This document shows positions 39,426 to 47,517 of a DNA stretch of 64,000 bases, in pieces. A program made the position numbers and the translations under genes. This DNA is from Sporomusaceae bacterium UBA7701 (GTDB lineage: Bacteria; Bacillota; Negativicutes; Sporomusales; UBA7701). The notes beneath the pieces are model-generated. The model had not been told where the DNA came from and did no database searches. It saw only the letters and a list, made by a program, of their open reading frames with translations. The DNA lies in contig DLGF01000020.1 of assembly GCA_002482545.1 (NCBI GenBank), positions 332,584-396,583 on the forward strand, in the 5' to 3' direction. Each line of letters starts with the position of its first letter. Position 1 is the first letter of the stretch.

Positions 39426-41396
39426 TTGAAGATTTTTTTAGCCGAGCACCGCGGTTTCTGCTACGGTGTGGGACGAGCGATCGGCCTGGCCCGCCAATGT
39501 GTCGGGCGCAAGGGGCGCTTCGCCACCCTCGGGCCCATCATCCATAATCCCCAGATGGTGGAAAAGCTGGCGGCGCAAGGAATCGGAACCATCAGGGACC
39601 TGTCCGAGCTGGACAACGGAACGGTGATCATCCGGTCGCACGGCGTCGGCCCCGAAGTATACCGCCAGGCTGCGGAGCAGGGCCTGGAAGTGGTTGACGC
39701 GACCTGCCCGGATGTAAAGAAAGCCCAGCAGGCGGCCCATGAACTCCGGCAAGAAGGGTATCAGGTCGTTATCCTGGGAGAGAAGAACCATCCTGAAGTG
39801 GCGAGTATCCTGGCCTGGACGGATAACACCGCCATCACCGTGGAAACGGTGGCCGAAGCCGAGGCCTTGGGCGATATTCCCCGGTTGGGCGTGGTAACGC
39901 AGACGACTTTTCCCGGCCCCCTGTACGAAGCAATCACCGCTGCTCTGAAACCTAAGACCGCCGATCTGAAGATCCGGCGCACCACCTGTCCGGCGACCGA
40001 TCTTAGGCAGCGCGCCGCAGCGGAACTGGCGGCCAAGGTGGAGGTCATGGTGGTGGTAGGCGGGAAGAACAGCGCCAACACGGCCAGGCTGGCGGAAATA
40101 TGCCGCCAGGCCGGCAGCCGGGTTTTTCATATCGAGACTGCCGCCGAACTGACGGTAAATTGGTTCGAGGGGGTGCAGGCCGCCGGGATAACGGCCGGTG
40201 CATCCACGCCGGACTGGGTAATAGAGGAGGTATATCATAAGATGCAGGAAATCGATCAAAATTTGGATCAGGGGTTGGCTAAACTGGAAAATGGCATGAT
40301 TGTAAAAGGTAAAGTGGTAGGAGTAAGGGAGGACGAGGTATTTGTCGATATCGGCTATAAGGCCGAAGGCGTAATCCCGCTTGCGGAACTGGCTTTTCCC
40401 GCTCCGGCCAAAGCCGGGGATGCAGTGAAGGAAGGGGATATTATCGACGTCCTGGTCATCGAGGCCGATACCAGCGAAGGGGCGGTCAAACTCTCCAAAA
40501 CCAAGGCTGACAGCATCGTGGCCTGGGATAAACTGGAGCAGGCCCTTGCCGATAAACAACCGGTGGAAGCCAAAGTGACCGAAGCGGTAAAAGGCGGACT
40601 GGCCTTGGCCGTGTTCGGGGTCCGGGGCTTTGTTCCCGCGTCCCAGGTCGACACTAAGTTTGTGGAGGATTTAACGGCCTACGCCGGGCAGACCCTGTCC
40701 GTGGTGCCGATTGAAGTCGACCGGACGAAGCAACGGGCGGTCCTGTCCCGGCGGGTGATCCTGGAAGAAGAACGGCGGCAGCACGAAGAAGAGGCTTTTG
40801 CGCGGCTGGCTCCGGGTCAGGTCGTACGGGGCACCGTCCGGCGCCTCGCCACTTTCGGCGCCTTTGTCGATATCGGCGGGGTGGACGGCCTTGTGCATAT
40901 TTCCGATTTGGCCTGGCACCGGGTAAAAACCCCGTCCGAGGTCGTGTCCGTCGGGGATGAGGTCGAAGTTGCCGTGCTCAAAGCCGACCGGCAGACGCGG
41001 AAAATTTCCCTCAGCCTGAAAGCCGTCCAACGCGACCCGTGGTTCGACAAGGTGGAGAATCTGGCGGAAGGCGCAATCCTTCAAGGTACGGTCACCAAAA
41101 TATCGAGTTTCGGCGCCTTTGTCGAGATCGCCAAGGGCATTGAGGGACTCGTCCACATTTCCGAAGTGGACGACCGCCGGGTTGCGCATGTGGAGGACGC
41201 CGTCGCGGTCGGCCAGCAGGTGCCGGTAAAAATCCTGGGAATCGATAAGCAAAACAAGCGCATATCCTTAAGCATCGCCCAGGCGAAACAGGAAAAAGAC
41301 CGGGCGGAGTACCAGCCCTATCTGGAGACCGAGAGCAAGGGGCTGGGCGTGACGATCGGCGACAAGCTGGGACACCTTTTCAAACGTGAGGATTAA
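39426..41396 (+). CDS. ispH: IspH fused to ribosomal protein S1 repeats
   Basis: A 656-residue bifunctional protein. Residues 1 to about 280 are 4-hydroxy-3-methylbut-2-enyl diphosphate reductase, the last enzyme of the MEP isoprenoid pathway, with iron-sulfur ligands C12 (GFCYGV), C94 (ATCPDV) and C188 (TTCPATD). From about 290 follow four S1 RNA-binding repeats, the third and fourth best conserved (FGAFVDIGGVDGLVHISDLAW; FGAFVEIAKGIEGLVHISEVD), as in RpsA. TTG 39426 follows CAGGAGGGTACG; a longer frame to 39315 overlaps the terminator. This fusion is known from Clostridia and Negativicutes. No in-frame break lies between the halves. fni of the same pathway is 13 bp downstream. Confidence 0.93.
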   Translation: MKIFLAEHRGFCYGVGRAIGLARQCVGRKGRFATLGPIIHNPQMVEKLAAQGIGTIRDLSELDNGTVIIRSHGVGPEVYRQAAEQGLEVVDATCPDVKKAQQAAHELRQEGYQVVILGEKNHPEVASILAWTDNTAITVETVAEAEALGDIPRLGVVTQTTFPGPLYEAITAALKPKTADLKIRRTTCPATDLRQRAAAELAAKVEVMVVVGGKNSANTARLAEICRQAGSRVFHIETAAELTVNWFEGVQAAGITAGASTPDWVIEEVYHKMQEIDQNLDQGLAKLENGMIVKGKVVGVREDEVFVDIGYKAEGVIPLAELAFPAPAKAGDAVKEGDIIDVLVIEADTSEGAVKLSKTKADSIVAWDKLEQALADKQPVEAKVTEAVKGGLALAVFGVRGFVPASQVDTKFVEDLTAYAGQTLSVVPIEVDRTKQRAVLSRRVILEEERRQHEEEAFARLAPGQVVRGTVRRLATFGAFVDIGGVDGLVHISDLAWHRVKTPSEVVSVGDEVEVAVLKADRQTRKISLSLKAVQRDPWFDKVENLAEGAILQGTVTKISSFGAFVEIAKGIEGLVHISEVDDRRVAHVEDAVAVGQQVPVKILGIDKQNKRISLSIAQAKQEKDRAEYQPYLETESKGLGVTIGDKLGHLFKRED

Positions 41397-41409
41397 GGAG
41401 TTGCTCGTT

Positions 41410-42468
41410 GTGCGGCAATCGCGCAAACTCGATCATTTGAATATTTGCCGGAAGATGGCCGACGGACCCGGGACGACCGGGTTCGCCGACTTTCATCCGG
41501 TACACAATTGCCTGCCGGAACTGGCTTGGGACGACGTCCGGCTGGATACGGAAATCGCGGGAATCCACCTGCGCCATCCGTTGATCATCAACGCCATAAC
41601 CGGCGGCGCGGCCGATGTCGCGGCCGTAAACGCCGCTTTGGCCGAACTGGCCCTCACAACCGGGGCGGCGATGGCCGTGGGGTCGCAATATGCGGCCCTG
41701 GAAAACCCGGAAGTCCTCGGCTCCTACGAGGTTATCCGCGAAGTCAATCCCGGCGGCGTGCTGTTCGCCAACGTCGGCGCCCACGTTACGCCCGAGCAGG
41801 CCTGTCAGGCCGTGGAAATGATCGGCGCCGACGCTCTGCAGGTTCATCTGAACGCCGGACAGGAGCTCGTCATGCCTGAAGGCGACCGAAACTTCTCCCG
41901 GTATCTCGAGCATATCGCGGCCATCGCCGCCCGCTGCCGGGTGCCGGTCATCGCCAAGGAGGTGGGCTGCGGCATAGCGAGGGAACAGGCTCTGGCCCTG
42001 ACCGGCGCCGGGGTGCGGGCCATTGATGTCGGGGGCCGGGGCGGCACCAACTTTCTGGCGATCGAAGCCGCCCGGGGGCAAAACGAGCTGGAGGAGGATT
42101 TTCTCGCCTGGGGCATCCCCACGGCCGTCAGCGCCGCCGAGGTAGCCGCCGCCCTGGAACGCCGCGCCGACCTGATCGTCTCCGGCGGAGTGCGATCATC
42201 CCTCGACGCCCTGAAAGCCCTAATCATCGGCGGGCAAGCAGTCGCCGTCGCCGGGCCTTTGGTAAAGCTGCTGAACGGGGCGGGTCCCCAAGGGGCAATC
42301 GCCTGGGTCGAGGCCTTCCTGGAAGGGCTAAAGCGCTGCATGGTGCTGGTGGGGGCCGGGAAGGTTTCGGAGCTTGCCGGCGTACCGCTGGTCATTACCG
42401 GCTGGAGCCGGGAATGGCTCACGGCCAGAGGCGTCGACGTGACGCGCTACGCCGTGCGGCCTTCCTAA
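41410..42468 (+). CDS. fni: Isopentenyl-diphosphate delta-isomerase, type 2
   Basis: A 352-residue FMN- and NADPH-dependent enzyme that interconverts isopentenyl and dimethylallyl diphosphate. It is a TIM-barrel flavoprotein: INAITGGAADVAAVNAALAELA at about 55-76, MAVGSQYAALENPEV, and GGRGGTNFLAIEAAR at about 204-218. GTG 41410 lies 9 bases after AAGGAG; GTG 41386 would overlap ispH. Type 2 isomerase next to ispH makes a small isoprenoid operon. A 322-bp region without genes follows. Confidence 0.92.
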   Translation: MRQSRKLDHLNICRKMADGPGTTGFADFHPVHNCLPELAWDDVRLDTEIAGIHLRHPLIINAITGGAADVAAVNAALAELALTTGAAMAVGSQYAALENPEVLGSYEVIREVNPGGVLFANVGAHVTPEQACQAVEMIGADALQVHLNAGQELVMPEGDRNFSRYLEHIAAIAARCRVPVIAKEVGCGIAREQALALTGAGVRAIDVGGRGGTNFLAIEAARGQNELEEDFLAWGIPTAVSAAEVAAALERRADLIVSGGVRSSLDALKALIIGGQAVAVAGPLVKLLNGAGPQGAIAWVEAFLEGLKRCMVLVGAGKVSELAGVPLVITGWSREWLTARGVDVTRYAVRPS

Positions 42469-42520
42469 AACGAAACAGGACGGCTCAGGCCGTCGGGAAA
42501 AGCCCATCTGCGGCGTTGCT

Positions 42521-42667
42521 CTTCAGAAACGCTTGCTTGCGTACGACCCAAAGTACGCGGCGCGCTCTTCCGGGGCGGCCCGCACACTGTTCGTGAATCT
42601 ATTTGCAGACAAGCAACAGGCGCTGGAAGAACTCGCGAAATCAGGACGTGCATCTGGACCTTTCCCG
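42521..42667 (+). repeat. Dispersed ~140-bp non-coding repeat, copy 2
   Basis: Second copy of the element at 21774-21915. Its first hairpin is better formed here (GCGTAC, loop GACCCAAA, GTACGC). The AACTCGCGAAATCAG and GGACCTTTCCCG blocks are unchanged. It sits between fni and DUF1614, 26 bp before a terminator. A separate hairpin (GACGGC/GCCGTC, 42479-42494) lies just after fni. Confidence 0.75.
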
Positions 42668-42692
42668 TCAGCCCGGGTTTGCCGACAATCTG

Positions 42693-42719
42693 AAGCATGG
42701 CTTGCAGCCATGCTTTTTT
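42693..42719 (+). terminator. Terminator after repeat copy 2
   Basis: AAGCATGGCT, TGC loop, AGCCATGCTT, then a T run. The same layout as at repeat copy 1, but with an unrelated stem sequence. Confidence 0.87.
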
Positions 42720-42790
42720 GCATTAATTTCATTCCGCCGGGAAAACCTAAGTTAGCAGCAAATTAGTCTAGGCACAAGAGGTGAAAAGAC

Positions 42791-43537
42791 ATGAGCTTAC
42801 CGGTAGGAATGATCATATTGATGGTTGTCGGTGTCCTGGTCTATTTTGGCTTGGCCCAGCGGATTCTCGACCGGATGAGGCTGACCGACAAACAGGCCCT
42901 GGCGTTCATCGCCGCCATCGTTGTCGGCAGTTTCATCGATATCCCGCTCATGCGGACCCCGGTGGAACTGAACGTCAACGTAGGGGGGGCGGTGTTGCCG
43001 GCCGCGCTTGCGGTCTGGCTGATCTTCAAGGCGGATGAAACCGCGGAGCGGGTCCGCGCCGTGGTGGCCAGCCTCCTGGTGGCGGCCGCCGTACTGCTTG
43101 GCGCCCGCTATTTGCCCTATGAACCGGAAAACATGTTTCTTGATCCCAAGCTGATTTACGGGGTCGCCGCCGGCCTTATCGCCTATCTGGCCGGTCGTTC
43201 CCGGCGCAGCGCCTTCGTCGGGGGCACGCTGGGAATCATCCTCAGCGATGTCGCTCATTTTGTCACGATCTATCGGGACGCCATCCCGGGAACTACGGAC
43301 ATCGGCGGGGCCGGAGCCTTCGATGTCGTCATCATCGCCGGGGTGATCGGCGTAATGGTGGCGGAACTGGTGGGTGAAACCCGCGAAAAGCTTCAGGGCG
43401 GTCCGGTCCTGGGGCTCCACCGGCCGGAAGGCCTTTATGAGTTCAGTAAAGAACTGAGGCCCCACGACCAAACGAAAAAGGAAAAACCCGGCCAAGCTTC
43501 CAACCAAACCCCGGACAGAGGTGATGACAATGAATAG
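42791..43537 (+). CDS. DUF1614 membrane protein
   Basis: A 248-residue polytopic protein of DUF1614, function unknown. Six or so membrane segments at about 5-210; the blocks AFIAAIVVGSFIDIPL, VNVGGAVLPAALAVWLI and GGAGAFDVVIIAGVIGVMVAELVGE are visible. The C-terminal tail is hydrophilic (RPHDQTKKEKPGQASNQTPD). ATG behind AAGAGGTG. It overlaps spoIIP by 8 bp, so the two are translationally coupled; coupling to a sporulation hydrolase hints at a sporulation role, unproven. Confidence 0.85.
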   Translation: MSLPVGMIILMVVGVLVYFGLAQRILDRMRLTDKQALAFIAAIVVGSFIDIPLMRTPVELNVNVGGAVLPAALAVWLIFKADETAERVRAVVASLLVAAAVLLGARYLPYEPENMFLDPKLIYGVAAGLIAYLAGRSRRSAFVGGTLGIILSDVAHFVTIYRDAIPGTTDIGGAGAFDVVIIAGVIGVMVAELVGETREKLQGGPVLGLHRPEGLYEFSKELRPHDQTKKEKPGQASNQTPDRGDDNE

Positions 43538-44702
43538 GCGCACTGTCGCAATGCTGGTCGTCCTATTGCTCGTCGCCCTGATGGCGCCGGCCGCCGGCGC
43601 GCATGAACGGAGCGACGGCGGTTATTACACCATCGTGGACGAGGCCGGCAATCCCGTATACATTACCGGCTGGAAGGTGGAGGAAGGCGATCAGTGCCTG
43701 ACTCCGGACAATAAGCGTTATGAAGTCGTCAGCCTGGAAGGAAACATTGCCCGGGCCAAATTCATCGGGCAGGTCGATCTTACGGCTTACGCCCCGGTGA
43801 ATCCGCCCTCCGGCAACAAGCTGGCCGGACCGTTGGCCCCGAAGACGGCCGAGGCCCAGGAAAATAAGAAGGTCGCCGTGTATCACACCCACTCCGATGA
43901 ATCCTATGTCCCCACCGACGGCGAAGAAAGCATCAAGGGCAACGGCGGAATCTTCAAGGTTGGCGACGCGTTTACGACGGCGCTTCAGTCCAAAGGGCTG
44001 GAAGTCGTCCACTCCATGGCCAAGCACGACCCCCACGACGACATGGCCTATGAGCGGTCCCGCCGGACGGCGGCCGACCTTGTCAAGCAGCAGCCGGCGG
44101 CTATTTTTGATATCCACCGGGACGCGGTGCCGCCCGAAGTCTATAGCGCGAACATCGACGGCCAGAATGTCAGCAAGGTCCAGTTGGTTGTCGGCAAATA
44201 CGGACCTACGGGAAAACAGATCGAAGATTATGCGCTGCAGCTTAAGGCTGCGGCCGACCAGCAGCATCCCGGGCTGGTCAAGGGCATCTTTTTCGCCAAA
44301 GGCGGCGATTATAACCAGGACCTTCATCCCCGTTCCATGCTGCTGGAAGTCGGCGCCCATACCAATGACCGTCCCTCCGCCGAAAGAGGCGTATCCCTTT
44401 TCGCGGATATTATCCCCACCGTGCTCGGCGCCACCTCCGGCGCTCCCGGCGCTCCCGCCGGAGCAACCGGGCTGGGCACAGCCAATGCCGGGGCCTCCGG
44501 GGCCAGCAAATCCATCGGCTGGATCGTGGGGCTGCTGGTTGTGGGCGTTGCCGCATTCCTCTTCCTGAGCACCGGCGGGGCCAAGGAGGCGGGAGCGAAG
44601 CTCAAGCAATTCGGAAAGTCGGAATTCGCCAATTTCATCGGACCTAAATTGAACCGTTTTCGGCTTAAGAAAAAATCGAACGGCGAGGACGACAACAAAT
44701 AA
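43530..44702 (+). CDS. spoIIP: Stage II sporulation protein P (amidase/endopeptidase)
   Basis: A 390-residue exported peptidoglycan hydrolase of the SpoIID-M-P engulfment complex. N-terminal signal (VAMLVVLLLVALMAPAAGAHE). The SpoIIP domain at about 115-300 has the zinc and catalytic motifs VYHTHSDESYVP, FDIHRDAVP and LEVGAHTND. An Ala/Gly/Ser-rich linker follows, then an unusual C-terminal transmembrane helix (SIGWIVGLLVVGVAAFLFLS) and a basic cytosolic tail. Most SpoIIP proteins have an N-terminal anchor only, so this one may span the membrane twice if the signal is retained. ATG 43530 follows AGAGGTGATG. Confidence 0.92.
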   Translation: MNRRTVAMLVVLLLVALMAPAAGAHERSDGGYYTIVDEAGNPVYITGWKVEEGDQCLTPDNKRYEVVSLEGNIARAKFIGQVDLTAYAPVNPPSGNKLAGPLAPKTAEAQENKKVAVYHTHSDESYVPTDGEESIKGNGGIFKVGDAFTTALQSKGLEVVHSMAKHDPHDDMAYERSRRTAADLVKQQPAAIFDIHRDAVPPEVYSANIDGQNVSKVQLVVGKYGPTGKQIEDYALQLKAAADQQHPGLVKGIFFAKGGDYNQDLHPRSMLLEVGAHTNDRPSAERGVSLFADIIPTVLGATSGAPGAPAGATGLGTANAGASGASKSIGWIVGLLVVGVAAFLFLSTGGAKEAGAKLKQFGKSEFANFIGPKLNRFRLKKKSNGEDDNK

Positions 44703-45122
44703 ATGATTATCGTCTATCACAGCGCCCGATTCTATTTGCCGCTTTTGGCATGCGCCTTACACCTCGGCCTCAGTTATGAGGCCGAAGATTTTTTCCGGGC
44801 GGGTTGGGCCGAGGAAACCGGCAAGCCGCTGCGGGTCATGGGCCGGGATGACGGGGGAAATATCGTCTGCTCCCTGATTCACGGCCGGCACGGAGGCCTT
44901 TATAAACGCGCGCTGGAAGGGGCGGCCGATGTCTTCGAGCTTTCCTGCCGCTGCATCCGGGTCGAAGACCTGCTCACCGTCAGGCGGACTGGGCGTAATC
45001 TGGCGCTTTCCCGGTTGATCGCCTGCCACCTGCCGCATTTTCTCGGCCCCGCCCAGCGCCGGGCGATCGCGAGAGCCCTCGACCGGCAGCTCAAACGGCA
45101 AAGGGAGGAGGGGCGGCCTTGA
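44703..45122 (+). CDS. DUF3189 protein, first of a tandem pair
   Basis: A 139-residue DUF3189-family protein, function unknown. It starts IIVYHSARFYLPLLACALHLGLS, and matching blocks appear in the next gene (KIIYYCFAGAHASVVAAAIHCGRL), which shows a tandem duplication. ATG follows the spoIIP stop codon with no gap. It overlaps the second copy by 4 bp. Sporulation context is inferred from spoIIP upstream. Confidence 0.78.
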   Translation: MIIVYHSARFYLPLLACALHLGLSYEAEDFFRAGWAEETGKPLRVMGRDDGGNIVCSLIHGRHGGLYKRALEGAADVFELSCRCIRVEDLLTVRRTGRNLALSRLIACHLPHFLGPAQRRAIARALDRQLKRQREEGRP

Positions 45123-45634
45123 AGATTATTTATTATTGCTTTGCCGGGGCCCATGCGTCCGTGGTGGCGGCGGCCATCCATTGCGGCCGGTTGCCGGCGG
45201 AACGCGTTCCCACCAGTGAGGAATTTGCCCGGCTGCCCTATTATGACCGCACCCCGCCCGAACTGGTCGGACGGCCCTATTTCATGGGGCCGGATGAATT
45301 CGGCAACTCCATATATTTCATCGGCTTCTGGAGCCAACGCCGGCAATTGGCGGATGCTTTGACCACCTTTTTGGCCGCCGGCGGAATTCCCCGGTCGGAA
45401 TATATCCTCCAGGATGCCTTTCCGCTCATTAATTTCTCCACCAAGCTGGGCGGCCTGCTATCGAAGCGCTACCGCCTGACCGGCTTCGGCCGCAGGATTA
45501 CGATCTGGGGGCTGCAGAGGCAATATCCGCAGTTTGTCGCGCTGGTGACCGATCTAAAACAGCGGCTGGCGTCAGGTTTTTGCGGCGGGACTGCAGGACC
45601 GGCAGGAAATCCGGGGGAAAAGCGGAATACATAG
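45119..45634 (+). CDS. DUF3189 protein, second of a tandem pair
   Basis: A 171-residue DUF3189 protein with the fuller family pattern: IIYYCFAGAHASVVAAAIHCGRLP, FARLPYYDRTP, YFMGPDEFGNSIYFIGF and FPLINFSTKLGGLLSKRY. TTG start behind GGGAGGAGGGG, overlapping the first copy. Function unknown. The C-terminal 30 residues are low complexity (GFCGGTAGPAGNPGEKRNT). It is followed 20 bp later by the DUF512 gene. Confidence 0.82.
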   Translation: MKIIYYCFAGAHASVVAAAIHCGRLPAERVPTSEEFARLPYYDRTPPELVGRPYFMGPDEFGNSIYFIGFWSQRRQLADALTTFLAAGGIPRSEYILQDAFPLINFSTKLGGLLSKRYRLTGFGRRITIWGLQRQYPQFVALVTDLKQRLASGFCGGTAGPAGNPGEKRNT

Positions 45635-45654
45635 TACCAGAGGTGAAAGGGGTT

Positions 45655-46965
45655 TTGAAGGTAAAAGGAATCATTGCCCGGGTCAAAGAAGGCACTTTGG
45701 CCGAGGAATTGGAATTGCAGCCGGGAGACCGGATTCTGGCGGTTAACGGCAAAGCGGTTAAGGATATTATCGAACTGAGCTTTGCCCTGGCTGATGAGAA
45801 TCTGGAGCTCCTCATTGAGAAGCAGGACGGCAGTCAGGAATTATTTGAGCTGGAAAAAGACTACGACGAAGACCTGGGCGTTGAGTTCGAGAGCGCGGTA
45901 TTTGACCAGATACGGCAGTGCGCAAACCGATGCCTGTTTTGCTTTGTGGACCAGATGCCGCCCGGTATGCGGCAAAGCCTGTATATTAAGGACGACGATT
46001 ATCGGTTGTCCTTTCTCTATGGCAATTTTGTCACTCTGACCAATTTAGGCCCGAAGGATCTGGAACGCATTCAGCGTCTTCATTTATCGCCGCTTTATGT
46101 ATCGGTGCATACCACGGATGGCGACTTACGGGCCCGGATGCTGAGCAATCCGCGGGCGAAAAATATCAAGCGGCTGCTTGATACGCTGATCGCCGGCGGA
46201 ATCGAACTGCACACCCAGGTAGTGCTGTGTCCCGGTCTTAATGACGAGGCGAATCTGGAGCATACTATTAGCGAGTTGTACGCCCGGCATCCCGGCGTAC
46301 GGTCCTTGGCCATCGTGCCGGTGGGCCTGACCCGTTACCGGGAGGACTGTTACCCCCTCGAAGGCTTTACCCCCGCTGCGGCGTCCCGGGTAATTTCAGC
46401 CGTCGGCCGGTGGCAGGAGCGGTGCAAACGGGAAAATGACACTCATTTTGTCTATCTGGCCGATGAATTTTACCTGTCTGCGGGGGAGCCCATTCCCCAT
46501 TACGAACGCTATGACGACTTTCCGCAGCTCGAAAATGGCATAGGGCTTGTCCGGTCGTTCCTGGCGGAGTGGGAAGAGGCGAAAGCCGCGATTCGCCCCC
46601 GGTATCATTCCCCCCATAAACTGGATGTCGTTTGCGGCGTTTCGATCGCGAAGGTTCTGACGCCATTGCTGGCCGGTCTGAATACCGCGAACCTGACGAT
46701 CCGGATCGTCCCTGTCGAGAACAAATTCTTCGGCCCGAAGGTGACGGTGACGGGGCTCTTGACCGGCAAGGACATTGCCGACGCGTTGTGCGCCTTGGGC
46801 GGCGAGCGGGTCGGTGTCATTATTCCCGGGGTGGCCCTGCGAAAAGGCGAAGACGTCTTTTTGGACAACAGCACGCCCCGGGATATCGCCGCAAAGCTCG
46901 GCGTTCCGGTCCGGGTGGCGTACTCGGCCGCGGACCTGGCCGATCTCCTGGCGAACTGGAGGTAG
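45655..46965 (+). CDS. DUF512 protein: PDZ plus radical-SAM-like domain
   Basis: A 436-residue protein of the DUF512 family, widespread in Clostridia and cyanobacteria but of unknown reaction. A PDZ-like domain at about 1-65 (GTLAEELELQPGDRILAVNGKAVKD) is followed by a radical-SAM-like half with the cluster motif C89-x3-C93-x2-C96 (CANRCLFC) and DDDYRLSFLYGNFVTLTNL. The C-terminal DUF512 domain at about 240-436 ends GVALRKGEDVFLDNSTP. TTG 45655 follows AAAGGGG; GTG 45643 is an alternative. In many anaerobes it precedes der, with plsY and gpsA further on; here cobO sits between. Confidence 0.88.
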   Translation: MKVKGIIARVKEGTLAEELELQPGDRILAVNGKAVKDIIELSFALADENLELLIEKQDGSQELFELEKDYDEDLGVEFESAVFDQIRQCANRCLFCFVDQMPPGMRQSLYIKDDDYRLSFLYGNFVTLTNLGPKDLERIQRLHLSPLYVSVHTTDGDLRARMLSNPRAKNIKRLLDTLIAGGIELHTQVVLCPGLNDEANLEHTISELYARHPGVRSLAIVPVGLTRYREDCYPLEGFTPAAASRVISAVGRWQERCKRENDTHFVYLADEFYLSAGEPIPHYERYDDFPQLENGIGLVRSFLAEWEEAKAAIRPRYHSPHKLDVVCGVSIAKVLTPLLAGLNTANLTIRIVPVENKFFGPKVTVTGLLTGKDIADALCALGGERVGVIIPGVALRKGEDVFLDNSTPRDIAAKLGVPVRVAYSAADLADLLANWR

Positions 46966-46968
46966 AGA

Positions 46969-47493
46969 ATGTCGGAACTGGGACTTATCCATGTCTATAC
47001 CGGAAACGGCAAAGGCAAGACGACCGCCAGCCTCGGGCTGGCGCTCAGAGCTTGCGGCCACGGCTTTAAAGTCGCCATGGTCCAGTTCATGAAGGACGAT
47101 CCCGAATATGGCGAATTCAAGGCTGCGCATTTTTTGCCGGGGTTTAAAATCATCCAGGTAGGGCGCAACGATTTTGTCGACCTGGCGAATCCGGACGCGG
47201 TCGATGTTCAGCTGGCCCGGGAGGGCTGGCGGCTGGCCAAGGACCTGCTTGATTCGCGGGAATGGGATATCGTCATTCTCGATGAAATAAACGTGGCGAT
47301 GGCCTGCGGCCTTTTAGACACCGAGGAAATCGCCGCATTTCTGACAGCCGCAAAGCGGGAGGTAGAGATTGTCCTGACCGGGCGGTACGCCCCCGAAAAA
47401 ATCATCGCACTGGCCCATCTGGTGACGGAAATGCAGGAAGTCAAGCATCCTTTCAGCACCGGCCTGGAAGCGCGAAAAGGCATCGACTATTGA
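46969..47493 (+). CDS. cobO: Cob(I)yrinic acid a,c-diamide adenosyltransferase
   Basis: A 174-residue P-loop enzyme (CobA/CobO/BtuR family) that transfers adenosine from ATP to reduced corrinoids, giving coenzyme B12 forms. HVYTGNGKGKTTASLGLALRACG with the P-loop at about 12-19, and VILDEINVAMACGLLD as Walker-B region. It starts 3 bp after the DUF512 gene. No other cobalamin biosynthesis gene is in the window, so a salvage role is possible. Confidence 0.92.
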   Translation: MSELGLIHVYTGNGKGKTTASLGLALRACGHGFKVAMVQFMKDDPEYGEFKAAHFLPGFKIIQVGRNDFVDLANPDAVDVQLAREGWRLAKDLLDSREWDIVILDEINVAMACGLLDTEEIAAFLTAAKREVEIVLTGRYAPEKIIALAHLVTEMQEVKHPFSTGLEARKGIDY

Positions 47494-47517
47494 TTCGGAT
47501 ATAAAGGTGATGAAACA

